The notes under the pieces: generated by a model
Databases searched by the model: none
Seen by the model: only the letters and a program-made list of their open reading frames with translations
Told to the model about the DNA's origin: nothing
Shown: positions 51,634 through 62,925 of the stretch, piece by piece
Position numbering within the stretch: the first letter of the stretch is position 1
How the letters are laid out: every line of letters starts with the position of its first letter
Translations under genes and position numbers: made by a program
DNA from: Himantopus leucocephalus
Taxonomy: Eukaryota > Chordata > Aves > Charadriiformes > Recurvirostridae
DNA length: 64,000 bases
Direction: 5' to 3'
NCBI GenBank assembly: GCA_003993805.1
Contig: RSEF01000001.1
Span: 61,542,860 to 61,606,859 of the forward strand

Positions 51634-52220
51634 AGAAGGCATGTGCCCGTTACACCAAAACAGGGCGAAGACCCGCCCACCGAGCTGCTCTCTTTGGCAG
51701 CCCCTTCGCGGCTGCGCTGGGGCCTTCCTCAGCCGAGGCGGGAGGGGAGGCTACGTCTGTGTGCCTACTTCATTTGCTGGCCCCAAGGGCGGGGCGCCGT
51801 TACGGGCACACGCGATAATGAGTACGGCCGTGGCTGTCGCCGCTCAGCTGCGACAGGCGACCCCGCCGCGGAACGGCAACAACGCCACACTCTCTGCCGT
51901 CCTCAACGACATTTACCCCTTGCTCCGCCCCTCCCTTCACGGACCCGCCCGCCCTGAAGCAGCTATTGGGCAGTGTAGATGTCAGTCATGGGGCGCGCGA
52001 GGCCATTGGCGAGAGGCCGTCGCCGCCGCAGCCAACTGGCAACCGCCCCCGATGTCACCCGCCGGATGACACAGCAACCGTAGGCGAGGGAGGGGGGAGT
52101 GGCCGCGCGGGTCAGGGGGAAGGGAAGGACGTGCCTTTGATTGGTTAATTTCGCTGTCAATCTCTGTGGAGCGCGGGGGAGGGGGCGGGGAGGGAGGTGC
52201 TGGGCCGTGCGAAGCGGTGG

Positions 52221-52290
52221 GCAGGGCGGGGCGGGGCGGTGCTGCGTGCCTGCCGGCCCCCACGTGGCCCGCGCAGTTGCGCACGTGACG
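52221..52290 (+). promoter_or_regulatory. GC-box cluster plus two E-boxes 21 bp apart
   Basis: GGGCGGGGCGGGGCGG (about 52,224-52,239) gives overlapping SP1-type GC boxes. CACGTG occurs at 52,261 and 52,282, two helical turns apart. The second is in GCACGTGAC, close to the USF/MYC/TFE consensus. Confidence 0.65.
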
Positions 52291-52319
52291 GGGGCCCGCG
52301 AGGCGCCGCCGCGGCGGTT

Positions 52320-52440
52320 AGCGGGGGGGGCGGGGAGGGATCCAGTCAAAACGGCTGAGGGCGGCAGCGGGGTTCGCCCCCTCGCCTCGCCGCGCGTGGC
52401 GTCGTCTGTCCCCGCGCACGGACGTGCGGGACCGCGGCGC
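52320..52440 (+). other. Candidate first exon end of a rightward transcript
   Basis: The GC-rich segment ends at a donor-like GCGGCGCG|GTGAGGTGG after 52,440. It lies just downstream of the GC boxes and E-boxes, as expected for a first exon on the plus strand. No credible start codon or following exon is recognised, so this is a weak structural inference. Confidence 0.25.
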
Positions 52441-52560
52441 GGTGAGGTGGGGGGAGGGGAGGGTTATGGTCCACCTCTCTCCCGCTGGCCTTGGTGTGCC
52501 CTCAGCGCTTCCCTTCAGCTGTGCAGGCGCTGATCCCCGGCGGCCTCGGGGCGGCCTGAG

Positions 52561-53870
52561 GGGTGGCCAGCGATCCGGGCTGGCCGGGTTACCCAGCTGT
52601 CACCAGTGTTATGTTTCACGGGTGGAATACGGGCTTCATTAGGGCTGAGAGGAGGTCGGCTGTTGGCTTCCACGAAGCGGCGTTTTGCCCTTCATGCATT
52701 GAGAGCTGGCTGCGGTTTTCTTTGGAACGAGGCCTGAGGCTTTGCAGGCCACGGCGCTCCCCGCAGCTTGGTCCAGAGTATCTACAGTGGCTTTGTTGTG
52801 CAGGCTCTGTGGGCCGAGAATGACTTTTACAATTTTCGGATGGAAGCTGTGAATAGCAATCAGGAAAACCTGCGAAAAACGGTTTTGCAGTGACTACAAT
52901 ACCATTCATAAATGTAATTGCTAAAAATAAACGCTGATCTTCGATATCTGTGGAGTGGGTTGAGACAGAAACAGCTGTGAGGATGAGGCAGTGGGGGACT
53001 GAGGCAGGAGCTGACCTGGAAACCCTTTCCTGGGAGGTGATGTGAAGGTGGGGGTGAAGTGCAGCACTGTTAGCCCAGAGCTGGAAGGGTCTGGACAGCA
53101 GGCATGGGGCAGCACTGCTGGATCTCGGAAAGGGAGGGAAGAAAACCGGATATGCATAAGAAGGACCCACATGGGACAAACAAGGGTTTAGGATTAGCAG
53201 AGCAGAAGAGTGTGGCCAGAGGAGCATATAAATCTCTGAAACTGACAGGGAGAGAAAGCAGTGAGGGGAACACATGGAATAACAGAAGCATGTGGAGGAT
53301 AAACTAGGAGAGAAGGTATCCTTGCTTGTACCAACTTTATGTGCTCACTCTCATTTTCCTTATTCCCCAGTATTTTTGAAGACTGCTGTTATCTTAACGG
53401 CTGTCACTTCCTGACCTCACCCAGGGCTGCATGCCAGTGCGATGTTTTCATTTGATCTGCTCTGGAGAATCCTGTTACAACCTGATCAACAGAATAGTGG
53501 GGCAGCTGAAAATACCATTTTGGTGCTGAACGGAGAACTATAGAGATGTGATGTGCCTGACAGATCAGTGAACATGTCTGTGAGTGTTCAGTGAAAACAC
53601 GGTCTGTCTTGGAATAGCCATAGAGTCCTTTGCAGGTTAGTCATCACCAGGAGGGACAGCTGCCAGCATAGCAAAACATTGCACGCTGCTGGCATGGGCA
53701 GCAGACAAGATCCATGTGAACTCAGGCTACGCAAGTCAGTAAACAGCGCTGAATCTTTTGATGCCTTCCCTGTTCAGTAATCGTAATTGATTTTTGCATT
53801 GATTTGTGGGGGAAAGAGCCCCATAAATATGAATAAGCCTTTATACTGGGTAATGTACATACTTGTTACT
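52561..53870. other. Island shore and downstream stretch, no recognised gene
   Basis: It contains a 220-codon minus-strand frame (52,616-53,275) with no similarity that I recognise, and a good plus-strand acceptor near 53,370 ('ttttccttattccccag') without a matching long frame. The frame is discussed under findings. Confidence 0.4.
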
Positions 53871-53932
53871 GTAGTGCTTTAAGGAATGCAAAAGGCACTA
53901 TATAAATCAATATGAAATAGTAGTATAAACTG
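53871..53932 (+). mobile_element. Possible MIR/L2-like 3' tail relic
   Basis: The stretch 'gtagtgctttaaggaatgca' followed by 'aaaggcactatataaatca' and an A/T-rich TAGTAGTAT end resembles the conserved 3' tail shared by MIR and L2-like elements (agtgcTTT...GGCGCTATATAAAT...TTATTATT). The body of the element is not recognisable. Confidence 0.45.
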
Positions 53933-56900
53933 GGGATGCACCTTGCCTCTGTTCCTCATTGTTTATTCACTGAGCAGGAACTGTCTCTATCCTGTCTATA
54001 CCCACTTGTATTTTTCTTGGTGTGAGCAGAAATCATTAATATACTGAGAGTACAGGTTGCATGTACTGGGAGAGAAGGATTCCAAGATGCTGACCTTGTC
54101 TTTGCCATAAGTAAAGAAAAAAATAAAAATAAAATCATTTCCCTGTTTAAATTCTCTTTCCCCTTATTGGTGTTCTTTTGGAGGTTTTCAGTGCACTTGT
54201 AGCAGGATATGGAAAGCAAGGTGAAGCAATATGATTTATTTCGCGTAAGCCTAGGAAACCAGACATTTTCATTTCAGTAGAGCAAAAGATACCATGCTCC
54301 ATTGTCCCTGCAATTCCACATTACAGAACAAATTGGAACTGTAGAAAGCACAGATTTTGTTGGTTTGTCTGAAATTATAATGGATGACTCAGAAGTTCCC
54401 AACCAGGTTCACCTGTGGATTTGGGGGGAATCACAGCTCCCAGGCTGGTTTTTGGCTCTGATAAAGTCAAAGCGCTTATGAACAAAATAGTTCTTCCTAT
54501 TTTTTTTCATACCTCCCCCATTGCCACTTCTGTGCAATAATGGGACCAGGTTGGCTGGTGAAACTGCATTTTTTCATCCACTGGATGTCAGTGTTACACT
54601 ACCGCTGTGGTGCATTTCCAGGTGCTGGGAAAGGTTGGGCGTCTTTGGGGTGAGGACTTTTGGAAGATCTTTCCTCTGTGGTGGACAAGTGACATGAAAG
54701 ACCATTGAAGCTCGGTGGAACGGTCTCCCTGCAGTGTGAATGTGCTCACTTTGGCTTCTGCAGAAGCAGGCTGGGACCCTGCCTGCAAATGTCTTGAAGT
54801 ATCAAACCTCACAGGGACTGTAGTCTGAGAGAGAGATGGATGCTTCGTGTTGGGGTCAATTCCACAACTTTTTAACTATTCCAACCCCACCTCTTTATGC
54901 CATGAAAATACACGGCCTCTTCTTTTCTTAAAAAGAGTTTACTTGTGATATCAGAGAGAGAAATAATACAGCACCTGACAGGGTTACAGTACAGGAAAAG
55001 GCTGTGTGAAGGGACTTCTCTAAACAAACAAGGAGTGCTGCCATCTTGGGACAATTCTGAATGCAGGAATGAGAGGGGACAAACCACTAGAAGCAGCTTG
55101 GATATCTGGAGTTGAAAGTCAGGGTTTTTTAGCTCTGATGCTGGTTTATTATTTCGAATGGTGCCGTAACATCTTTCTTATGGGCTTACTGTTTGTTTAA
55201 AATTAATGTACCTGAATGGACTCTGGATAGTCAGTCACTAAAAGCTACTGATACTGAAATCAGTCTTTGCTAACCCTGTCTTTTTTCTGCTTCAGACACT
55301 TTAAGCAGTAGCTATCTAGTGGGCACAGAAAGTAACCGGTGGTTAGTTACCTGCATTTCTGTTAAGAGATTTGGAAAGCCACAGTAAAATGCATGCTGAT
55401 GCTCTTTGTGGTGCATTATGTTTAAGTGTTTTGGTATGAAATGTAGTGTTTAATATGTGATATAATGCTGTACTTTATCTGTGACTGAAAGGCAGGCAGC
55501 ACTGGAAAAGAAGATGGCTGTAGTTCGAAAGATGATTCGTAAAAAAGTAATAAAAGAATTGATGTTCTCTTGTTATATATAAAGACAGGCTGATTAGGTT
55601 ATTCTCTTGCTTATTTCTTTCTCCTGGAAGCTGCTTTTTTATCTATCCTTTTCCTAGAAGACTTCAGTGAAGTTTCAGCAGGCATATGACATCAAAGTAC
55701 CAAAGGAATAAAACATGAATCTTTGGAATCATTTTGATACCATTTAAAATACCAATTATCCTTACTTAAAAGTATTTATCCTAATAATTACTTTCAGAAA
55801 AGATACCCGCTAAGGATTCAGCATTTCCTGTTCCTTCAATTGAGTGGTGAGAAGATTTCTCAACCATTCTCCTGCATCCTTCACATATAGCTTTTCAGGG
55901 AACAAGCAAGAGAGAGAGGAAGTAATACTTCGTATGCCTGGGAGCTGTAAAAATGGGGATAGGAAAAAGGAATTTGTATTTAAAATAGAGAAAAGCAGAT
56001 ATCAACCCAATTAATTTTTCCTTTCTAGGTCACCTATAACAGCAGAGAACAAACACAAAAGAGCAATTTAAGGAAAAAAGGAAGTAATGAATACTGGAAT
56101 TACATGAAATAGCAGGAGGAAATTAGGGAGATCATGTCAAATATAATTTTCAAATTTGTACGTTGGTCAGGTGATTAGGCCTAACATTCCCGCTTTACAA
56201 AAAAATCTGGAAATATATCTGTAATGACTGTTAGTGTTCAGGATTTGAGCTTTAAGTTCCAGTCAGACATCTTCACATCTATAACTGTTCTTAATATAAT
56301 AGGCTTATTTTGACATTACCTATTTTTATGTGCCATACCCAGGAAAGACACGCAGTTACAATAGAAACAAGAGCAGTTTATGCATGTCTTGGGCAAAGTG
56401 CTTAGCAGAAGTTTCAATTTGTTGTGCTCACATAATACTGTTGGAAGGAAAAGGGGAAAAGAGAAGTTTGTCAGCCCACAGCTAAAGGGAAAAAATTACC
56501 AATATGATGGCAATGTTCTTAAATAGACAACTTATAATAGTATTTTGGTTTGGTTTTTTCCTGGAGGCAAAATTAAAACAATGCTTCATTAACATTATTT
56601 GAAGCTATTTTAAATATTGCCATTTTCAGCAAAACAATGTTAACATGTGTGTTTTTGTAATGGAAAAAAGGCAATTAGGAAAATGTTTTGAATATTACTG
56701 TATTCTTTTACCCAAACAGTCTTTTTTGTCCATTTTTTCACTATGTTGGCAGAGGAAGATGCCTGCTTTGTACTTTCAGCGCTGAAAGTGAACCAGTGTG
56801 CATATATGAATTATGGGCCAGGACTGGAGCAGTTATGCTGAGGCTAGAGGTCACTCGGCTCTTCAGACAAGATTTTATTTACCTTTTAACCTCCCCATTC

Positions 56901-57448
56901 CACCAACTTGGTTAGAGCTGTGATACTCGACACCAGCAGCACCCTGTGCAAAACTGTTTCAAGTCACCTTTAGCTGAACCTAAATGAAAACTGAAGTATA
57001 GGTCTGTAAAAGCAATTAGAGTATTTTATTGTCACAGGTCCACCTTCATCATCAGGACAGTGTTAGAATTTTACAGCTAGGCACAGGGTAACTGCTACAG
57101 GCACTTTCTCCCTCCATTTTCCAAAGTTCAGATCTACACTGGAGTTTTTATTTCTCCCAAGTTAGTCAGTTTCATGTGCAGTGCTCATTTATGAACCAAT
57201 TTATGTCAACCAGCCCCATCACGAGAGAAGAATCAGGTTGGGAAGAAAGAAGAGGGCAGGGCATACTCCTGCCAGCTCCTTCCCTGTGCCACAGGAACTA
57301 TGGATATGTATACGCCCGTGAACTTACAAGAGGGAAATAAGGAACCTACATCTGATAATATCACACATGTACGATCAACACTGATCCTGGGGGAAGCTCC
57401 CACCAGTTTTTCTATCCCAAACTCTTATTAGGACAGCAGGAGAGTATG
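53933..57448. other. Unassigned stretch downstream of the promoter
   Basis: Several plus-strand acceptor-like sites occur (for example before 55,296 and 56,029). The segment at 56,029-56,112 reads 28 codons to a stop after 'cctttctag', but without a recognisable product. No transposon is recognised. Confidence 0.4.
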
Positions 57449-57480
57449 ATTATATATATATATTTTATTATTATTATTTT
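57449..57480. repeat. (TA)n-(TTA)n microsatellite
   Basis: ATATATATAT passes directly into TTATTATTATTATT. Confidence 0.9.
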
Positions 57481-57599
57481 CTGGGAATTGTAGCTGTATA
57501 GTAATTTAAGATGGCAGCTCTCCAAGGCTTTGCTGTGGTTCTAATTAATTGGGCATGCTGTTTAATTTTTTATTTTAACTCAAGCTTTTTCCTCATATT

Positions 57600-57790
57600 C
57601 AAAAGGGCTCCCATTGTCCTGTATTATTAATGAGATCAAAGCAAGCAGAACGGCTGCCATTTCTCCTTAGTCTGTGGAAGCGAGACTGTCCATAGTAAAA
57701 AAGCGCAGGGCTGTCCGCACTTGTCAGCAGGACTGAAAGCAATACCATCAGCGAAGCGGCTGCCCTTCTTTGGTCTAGTGAGCTGGACAC
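57600..57790. promoter_or_regulatory. Candidate conserved regulatory element
   Basis: A non-repetitive, higher-complexity stretch follows a TA microsatellite. It clusters a SOX-like CCATTGTCC, a homeodomain-like ATTAATGAG and a TCF/LEF-like GATCAAAG within about 40 bp, followed by balanced-composition sequence. This arrangement is typical of developmental enhancers. No alignment was possible, so conservation is a guess. Confidence 0.25.
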
Positions 57791-58186
57791 AGACAGTGAG
57801 CAGGAATAATGCCCTGTGAGGAAAACATATGAGAAAACAAGGAGTGGGGCCTGGAGAACAGGGGGTAGACTGAGGAGTTACTGGAGGATGGGGCGGTGGA
57901 GTGTGCAGAATGCAGGGCAGAAAATCTGGAGGGGGAGGGGGAGAAACACTTTCCTTTTCCAGCGTGTGGAAAATTGTGCCTCCTTTGGGCAGGCCAGGTG
58001 AAAAAGAAAAAAACCCACAAAAGTTGCTGTCAGTTTTGATTAGGGACTTAAATCTACAATTTGGCTGTTTAAACTCTCTCACACTTTGGATGGTGGCTAT
58101 AATATTCCCCCTTCACAGGCTTCCTTTTCTCCCCAAAGTTTCCAAAACTGGTGTTTGATCGAGAAGCACAAGAGTTACGTTTTTAT

Positions 58187-58234
58187 TAAAAAACAACAAA
58201 AAAACCCCAAAACACCACCAAAAACCCATCCCCT
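58187..58234. repeat. A/C-rich low-complexity tract
   Basis: AAAAACCCCAAAACACC-type words on the plus strand form this tract, of the same class as others in the window. Confidence 0.75.
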
Positions 58235-60419
58235 CAAGTGTTTAATTGGTCTGCTTACTGACACTTGCAAAGGGGCCCAGAGTCAATTGTGGCAGGACCT
58301 GAGGGCAGAAAGTAAGAATAATTCAGGAAAGGAGCATCGTGAGAAAGAAAGACAGAAGATAGAAACAGCTGAAAGACAGAATAAAACCGGGATCAGTAAA
58401 AAAAAGTGGTTACTGAAAATCTCTGTGTGAGGAAGAGTGAGGGTGATGGTGGGAAAAACGTGGGGAAGATGTTATGTGCCAGGGAGTGCGAAGCTACATG
58501 GGAGGTTTCTTGGATCTAGGGCCAGTGTTGCACACAGAAGGGCGTATTTTGTCCCTCACACAGAGCTCTCATCAGCTGCAGTCTCCTCCTCGCCCTTGCA
58601 TCATCCCTCATCAGCTGCAGGGAGTCCCTGGCAAAGACCCTGCAGAGATAGCTGTGTGGATAGGCAGAAGGGAGATCGACGGCGACAATGGGATATGAGT
58701 ACCAGTAAGAAGAGCTGCAAAGAAAAATGGCCCAGGGTCACCCCACGTGAGAGATGCTTGGCCAGCCCTGAGGAAGACAGCAGCAGCCGTTCCCATGACT
58801 TTGCCTCCGGCGGCTGCAGGAACAAAGAACAGCAAAGCTGGGTGGGCCAAACTCTTTTTTCTTTGCTACTCAAACCTGACTACTTGCAAACCCCATGACT
58901 CACCTGTTGTCCCAGCTCTTCTTCTGCAACGGTTGGCAGCAAAGTCAAACCCAGGTTCGTGAGTACAGCCTTCCGTGTCACCTCCTCGATGGAAACCTGC
59001 CAGCAGCTTCCTTGTGGCTGCCACGGGATCTGCTGCTGGGAGTTCAGGGTGGGGCTGTGTGGGCAAAGCCCTTAGGCCAACTCCTGGGAGTGATTTTAAG
59101 ACCTCTTGGTACCGGGATATATCTCTTAGGAGACACTGATAAACTGCATGCCGGCACCAATGGAGGAAGGCTTATTTGCTCAGGGGCTACAGCAGCATTT
59201 GGCCCACTGTGCCATTTTCTTTTTGCATGAGGAAGGAAAGGTAATCGGGATTCCTGTGGATTTCATCATGCACAAATGGCCCTTCTCAAAACACGAGGTT
59301 CTCTCTCCCCCAGTTGGGAAAAAGCAAGCAAAAACCCCAGGGCTTTCCTCCTGATCCTGCCCTAAAGCGACTCCCGGTTTGCTAGAGGAAAGTCAACAGT
59401 TTATTGGGGCTTGCTTGCTATTTTTTCTGAAAGTGAGTAAAATGTTCTTTCTTTCGTGACTGCTGTTCTGGATTCAAGGACCTTGCTAAAAAGAAAGTGT
59501 GTTCCTTCTCAAGAGTCCTCGGCCCCTCAGTTCTAGTCTGTTTGCTTCCACTGCTTGAACCACACTTGATTTCTGCTGCTGGATTAGGTCATTTAGGATC
59601 TTATAGAGCCTAAACCAACCCTGCTATCGATTGTAACCTACGGTCCTGCTTCCACAGGGTAGTGCTAGTGCACAAAGAGTAAGGCAAACATACGTTTAAG
59701 CTGCTCTTCCAAGTCATTCCAGACCAGGGCTGTGCTCAAGAGGACAGGGAGGCTGCGTTTATCAAGGGAGCCCAACTCCTCCAGAAAACAGACCTATTGC
59801 AGCAATTGCTTTTGCAGCAGTATTCAGTGCAAAGACCCTACAGCATTTCGAAGGGTTTCCTCACATTAACAACGCTGCTGTGCATGGGTAAGTTCCCAAT
59901 TACTTATACTAAGCACTACTTACATGGAAGATTTTGAAACAAGATGGAGCCTGCCTGGAACACCACCCTCCTTTTGGCTGCGGGGTACAGCATCTGTAGC
60001 TGGCGCCTGTGCTTGTCTGCGTCTCTCTTTGTTCTGGTGAGTCTGTCTCCTTGGATGCAAACAGGGAGCTGTTGGTCATACTGTGCTGTCTCTAACTCCA
60101 CTGTAAACCCAGCACAACCCCGTTGGGTGCAGGGAAATTAATCTGGATTTGCAGAAGCATAACTTTAGCTCTGTAGCTGAATTAACATCTTTAAAAGTGG
60201 TCTGGAAATTGGTGAGAAACCAGTAGAGACTGCTCCAACTCTTCCTCCAGAAAACTTTTGATTTATTGATATGCTGCAGTCATAAATACGAAACAAAGGA
60301 AGTGAATATATTACAGTGTTCTCATTGTGAAAGGGCAATGGCAGATGGTTTGATAAACCAGGAGACAGGTCATTATTTCAGTGCAATGCCTGTCAGAACT
60401 TCTACCTACTGTACCTCTC
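58235..60419. other. Unassigned stretch of moderate GC
   Basis: Overlapping open frames at 58,437-59,354 on both strands (up to 153 codons) are not recognisable and conflict with one another. The base composition is richer in GC than the left part of the window, which lengthens chance frames. Confidence 0.4.
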
Positions 60420-60604
60420 CAAAAAGTTAAAAAATAACTTCCTTCCTATGAGATTTATTAGACTGTGAAGGAGAACCTCAAACAAGTGGTAGAATAATTT
60501 GCCAAGTCCTACAGAAGGTACATTGGTGAATTGCCTTGCATTGTACCGGGGCAATGGACCAGATGACCTAGTGGCCTTTTCCATTTCTAATGTCTATGAT
60601 TATT
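60420..60604 (+). mobile_element. Ancient CR1/L3-like LINE 3' relic
   Basis: The 3' part reads 'gcaatggaccagatgaccta', 'gtggccttttccatttctaa' and 'tgtctatgatta', which follows the CR1/L3 3' end (gactagatgacct...ggtcccttcca...tctatgatt). The upstream 150 bp fits only loosely, so it is an old copy. Confidence 0.65.
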
Positions 60605-60651
60605 GCAGTTATACCTCAGGACACTAAACAGAGCCATTTTCTTCCTTTCAG

Positions 60652-60831
60652 TGGCAGCAAAATGTCGCTAATGGCCATGCTAAATCAGAGCCACTGATCC
60701 TTCTGCAGATGTGTTGTGCACGAAGCAAGATGACTATAAATGATCCCACTTTGTTTAGACTTGCTATTTTCTGTTTCTGCAGTGCAAGTGCTCAGCACAA
60801 GGGGACTGCCAGTCAAGGGAAAGAATTTCTG
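60652..60831 (+). CDS. Candidate 180-bp exon, unknown
   Basis: A strong plus-strand acceptor ('cattttcttcctttcag') opens a frame of exactly 60 codons up to a possible donor, TTTCTG|GTAGGAG. The frame stops four codons later if the donor is not used. The translation begins WQQNVANGHAKSEPLILLQM and shows no known domain. It directly follows an old LINE relic. Chance is a real possibility. Confidence 0.18.
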
Positions 60832-61796
60832 GTAGGAGATTAAGGATAACTAAGGAAATGGTTGCATGACCTATAAAGAGAGGATCATAAATATTGCAAC
60901 AATAAAACCAATAGCTCTTTCAAAGTTTAAATAGCTTTTCTTTTCAAACACTTGAGGTAAATGCCCTTTTCCCAAGGTTGTCTAGCATCTCCACCTTGGG
61001 ATTTCGCACAGAGTTTCACCAAATATACTGTAATTTCTCAGGGACCTGGCTTTTCCATTTAATTATCTTTCTTTGTGGAAGCGTCCCCTCCACAGAAGTT
61101 AGACCCCAGCTACCTGTAAATTCCTTATTGCTTCCTCTAGCACTGAAGTTTCAGAAAAGCCAGAGTATGATAATAATAATAAAATAGCCCCCACATTTCT
61201 TAAGCGCAACACCCACCAAACAATGCAAGAAGGTGCAAGTATGAATCTGCCCTTTATAACCAAGCAGCAGCACTTACACCTTTTCTTGTGTCCTAGGGGG
61301 AACCGCAGACACAAGGGTCTGCCTACATAAACACTCAGCTAAAACATTTATATTCTTCACAATCCCAAGTGTGCAAAACCCCAGACCTGGGCTGCTGCAG
61401 CTCTGCGGATACAGACAACTGACATTCCTATCCCACACACCCTGCTGGTCTGCAAAACAGCCTTTGTTTTTTCTGCTTGGGGTAGGATCAAGCTCCAGAG
61501 CAAGCACTCTGCTCTCTTGTGTGCTCTTTCTCCCCTCCCCCGCCATTCTCCATCCTACCACTAGTCTGTAGCCAGTTCAGGGGAAGCATAGGCCAACGTG
61601 TCCCACCAGCCGTATCACAAGGATGCAGATCTCGCAGAAGCTTGTCTATTCCTTTGACACCCCATGTTCTCATGTTCATTTAGCTTGCATGTCTTAGCCC
61701 TTGGCTTGGGAGTATTGCTTTGGGCACTTTTAAACAAAAGGGCACAACACTTGTCACAGGACAAAGGCTGGAGAGCCTTGATATTAGTGCTCCATC

Positions 61797-61828
61797 CTGC
61801 AATCGATCGGCTCCCAGTCCGATTGCAG
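61797..61828. repeat. Short inverted repeat (9-bp stem, 14-nt loop)
   Basis: CTGCAATCG at 61,797-61,805 is the exact reverse complement of CGATTGCAG at 61,820-61,828. It could form a small hairpin or be a composite binding site. Confidence 0.7.
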
Positions 61829-62880
61829 AAAGCAATATCCTTCCTGTAACAGCCACTCCAGTTTGGTAAATCAAATAGCTGAAGAAACACAGGTATTCAT
61901 TCAGCTCACAGCAGGCATGTGCCAAATCCACCCTTGCACCCATGCAAAATGCTGATCAGTCCACAGCCTACTGGTGCAACATACTCTTCTTTCTTGAACA
62001 TTGGAAATTCGCTGCTTTTTTGCTTTAAGTAAATTAAAAAGGCAAAGGACCCCTGAATGCAGTCAATACTCACAAATGGAAAATGCCCTTAACATGACCT
62101 TCCTGATCTTTCCCTATGCTACTGTATGTGTATGCATTAAAATCAGCTCACATTTTTATGTTCTAGATTCCAGTCCCTCTATAATAGCCACAATGCTCAT
62201 TATTCAAATGTTGTACTTTGCTTCTATGCTTTCTGCACAAATTCTTTTGGTTGTGTTTTCCTGGTTATGTGCAGTTTCACATATCCATTGACTATAAAAT
62301 CATGGCTTTCAGCCCTCCGTGTCATGTGGAAGTTGCTGCTTTCTACCTGAGACAGGCAGAAGGGCTGTTTGATGCTTACAGTTCCCCTACAAGTGACATA
62401 TCTAATGTTTTAGCAAAAGAAAACTAAACCTAACAAGTCAGATGAAAAAGCAGAAGTTGATACTGCAGACAGACAGGCTGGAAAAGGAGAGTGAAGCAGG
62501 ATTAGAAACAGCTCCAAAACTTGAGACGTCGACACATTATGTTATAAATTTAGGAATCACCAGCTACTCTACAACGTTCTTGTGCAGACACTTCTCTGCT
62601 ACTGTCCCTTTCTTCCCTATCTTGCTGAAAAGCACGGCAAATTTGCCCACATTGGGAGTGAGAATGGAGTAGCTGAGGTGCTGTATGTTACGCTGTGATT
62701 TTCTGTACCCTAACTCCCCAAGTATACGTGCCCAGACTTGCAAGAAAGATCAGAAATAGGTGTTGTGCAAAGAGTTAGGTAAACATGTGCCAGCCTTGCT
62801 ACATGCATAAAAGCCTTACCGTTTCATCTACATCCATAGGTTTTTTTTCCAAGATGGTTCCTACAGTCACTGATTGTGCT

Positions 62881-62925
62881 TTTCCTTGTTTATTAATGAG
62901 GATTCCCACATTTGCATTTCTTCAG
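62881..62925. promoter_or_regulatory. Octamer and homeodomain-like motif patch
   Basis: A perfect POU octamer, ATTTGCAT, lies at 62,910-62,917, about 20 bp after TTATTAATGAGG, a homeodomain-like word similar to the one near 57,630. It could be an enhancer piece, but this rests on motif matching only. Confidence 0.25.

Larger units (their letters stand above)
50250..52560. promoter_or_regulatory. Large CpG island, probable divergent promoter
   Basis: About 2.3 kb is GC- and CpG-rich on both sides of a 633-N gap. It contains the CCAAT array at 51,229-51,633, further ATTGG motifs at 51,965, 52,005 and 52,140 (the last in a Y-box-like tttgATTGGtta), GC boxes and two E-boxes near 52,220-52,290. 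A donor-like site facing right lies at 52,441. No TATA box is evident. The symmetric layout, with GC-rich sequence extending both ways from the NF-Y motifs, suggests a bidirectional promoter. Which genes it drives cannot be told, because the left first exon probably falls in or beside the gap. Confidence 0.75.

Noticed and set aside
51439..52533. Overlapping plus-strand frames of 130-173 codons in the CpG island
   Set aside because: High GC lowers stop frequency. Several frames are open at once, the translations are Pro/Arg/Ala-rich without domains, and the region is better explained as promoter.
58437..59354. Possible coding region of up to 153 codons
   Set aside because: Frames overlap on both strands and in several phases, splice signals are not consistent, and no domain is recognised.
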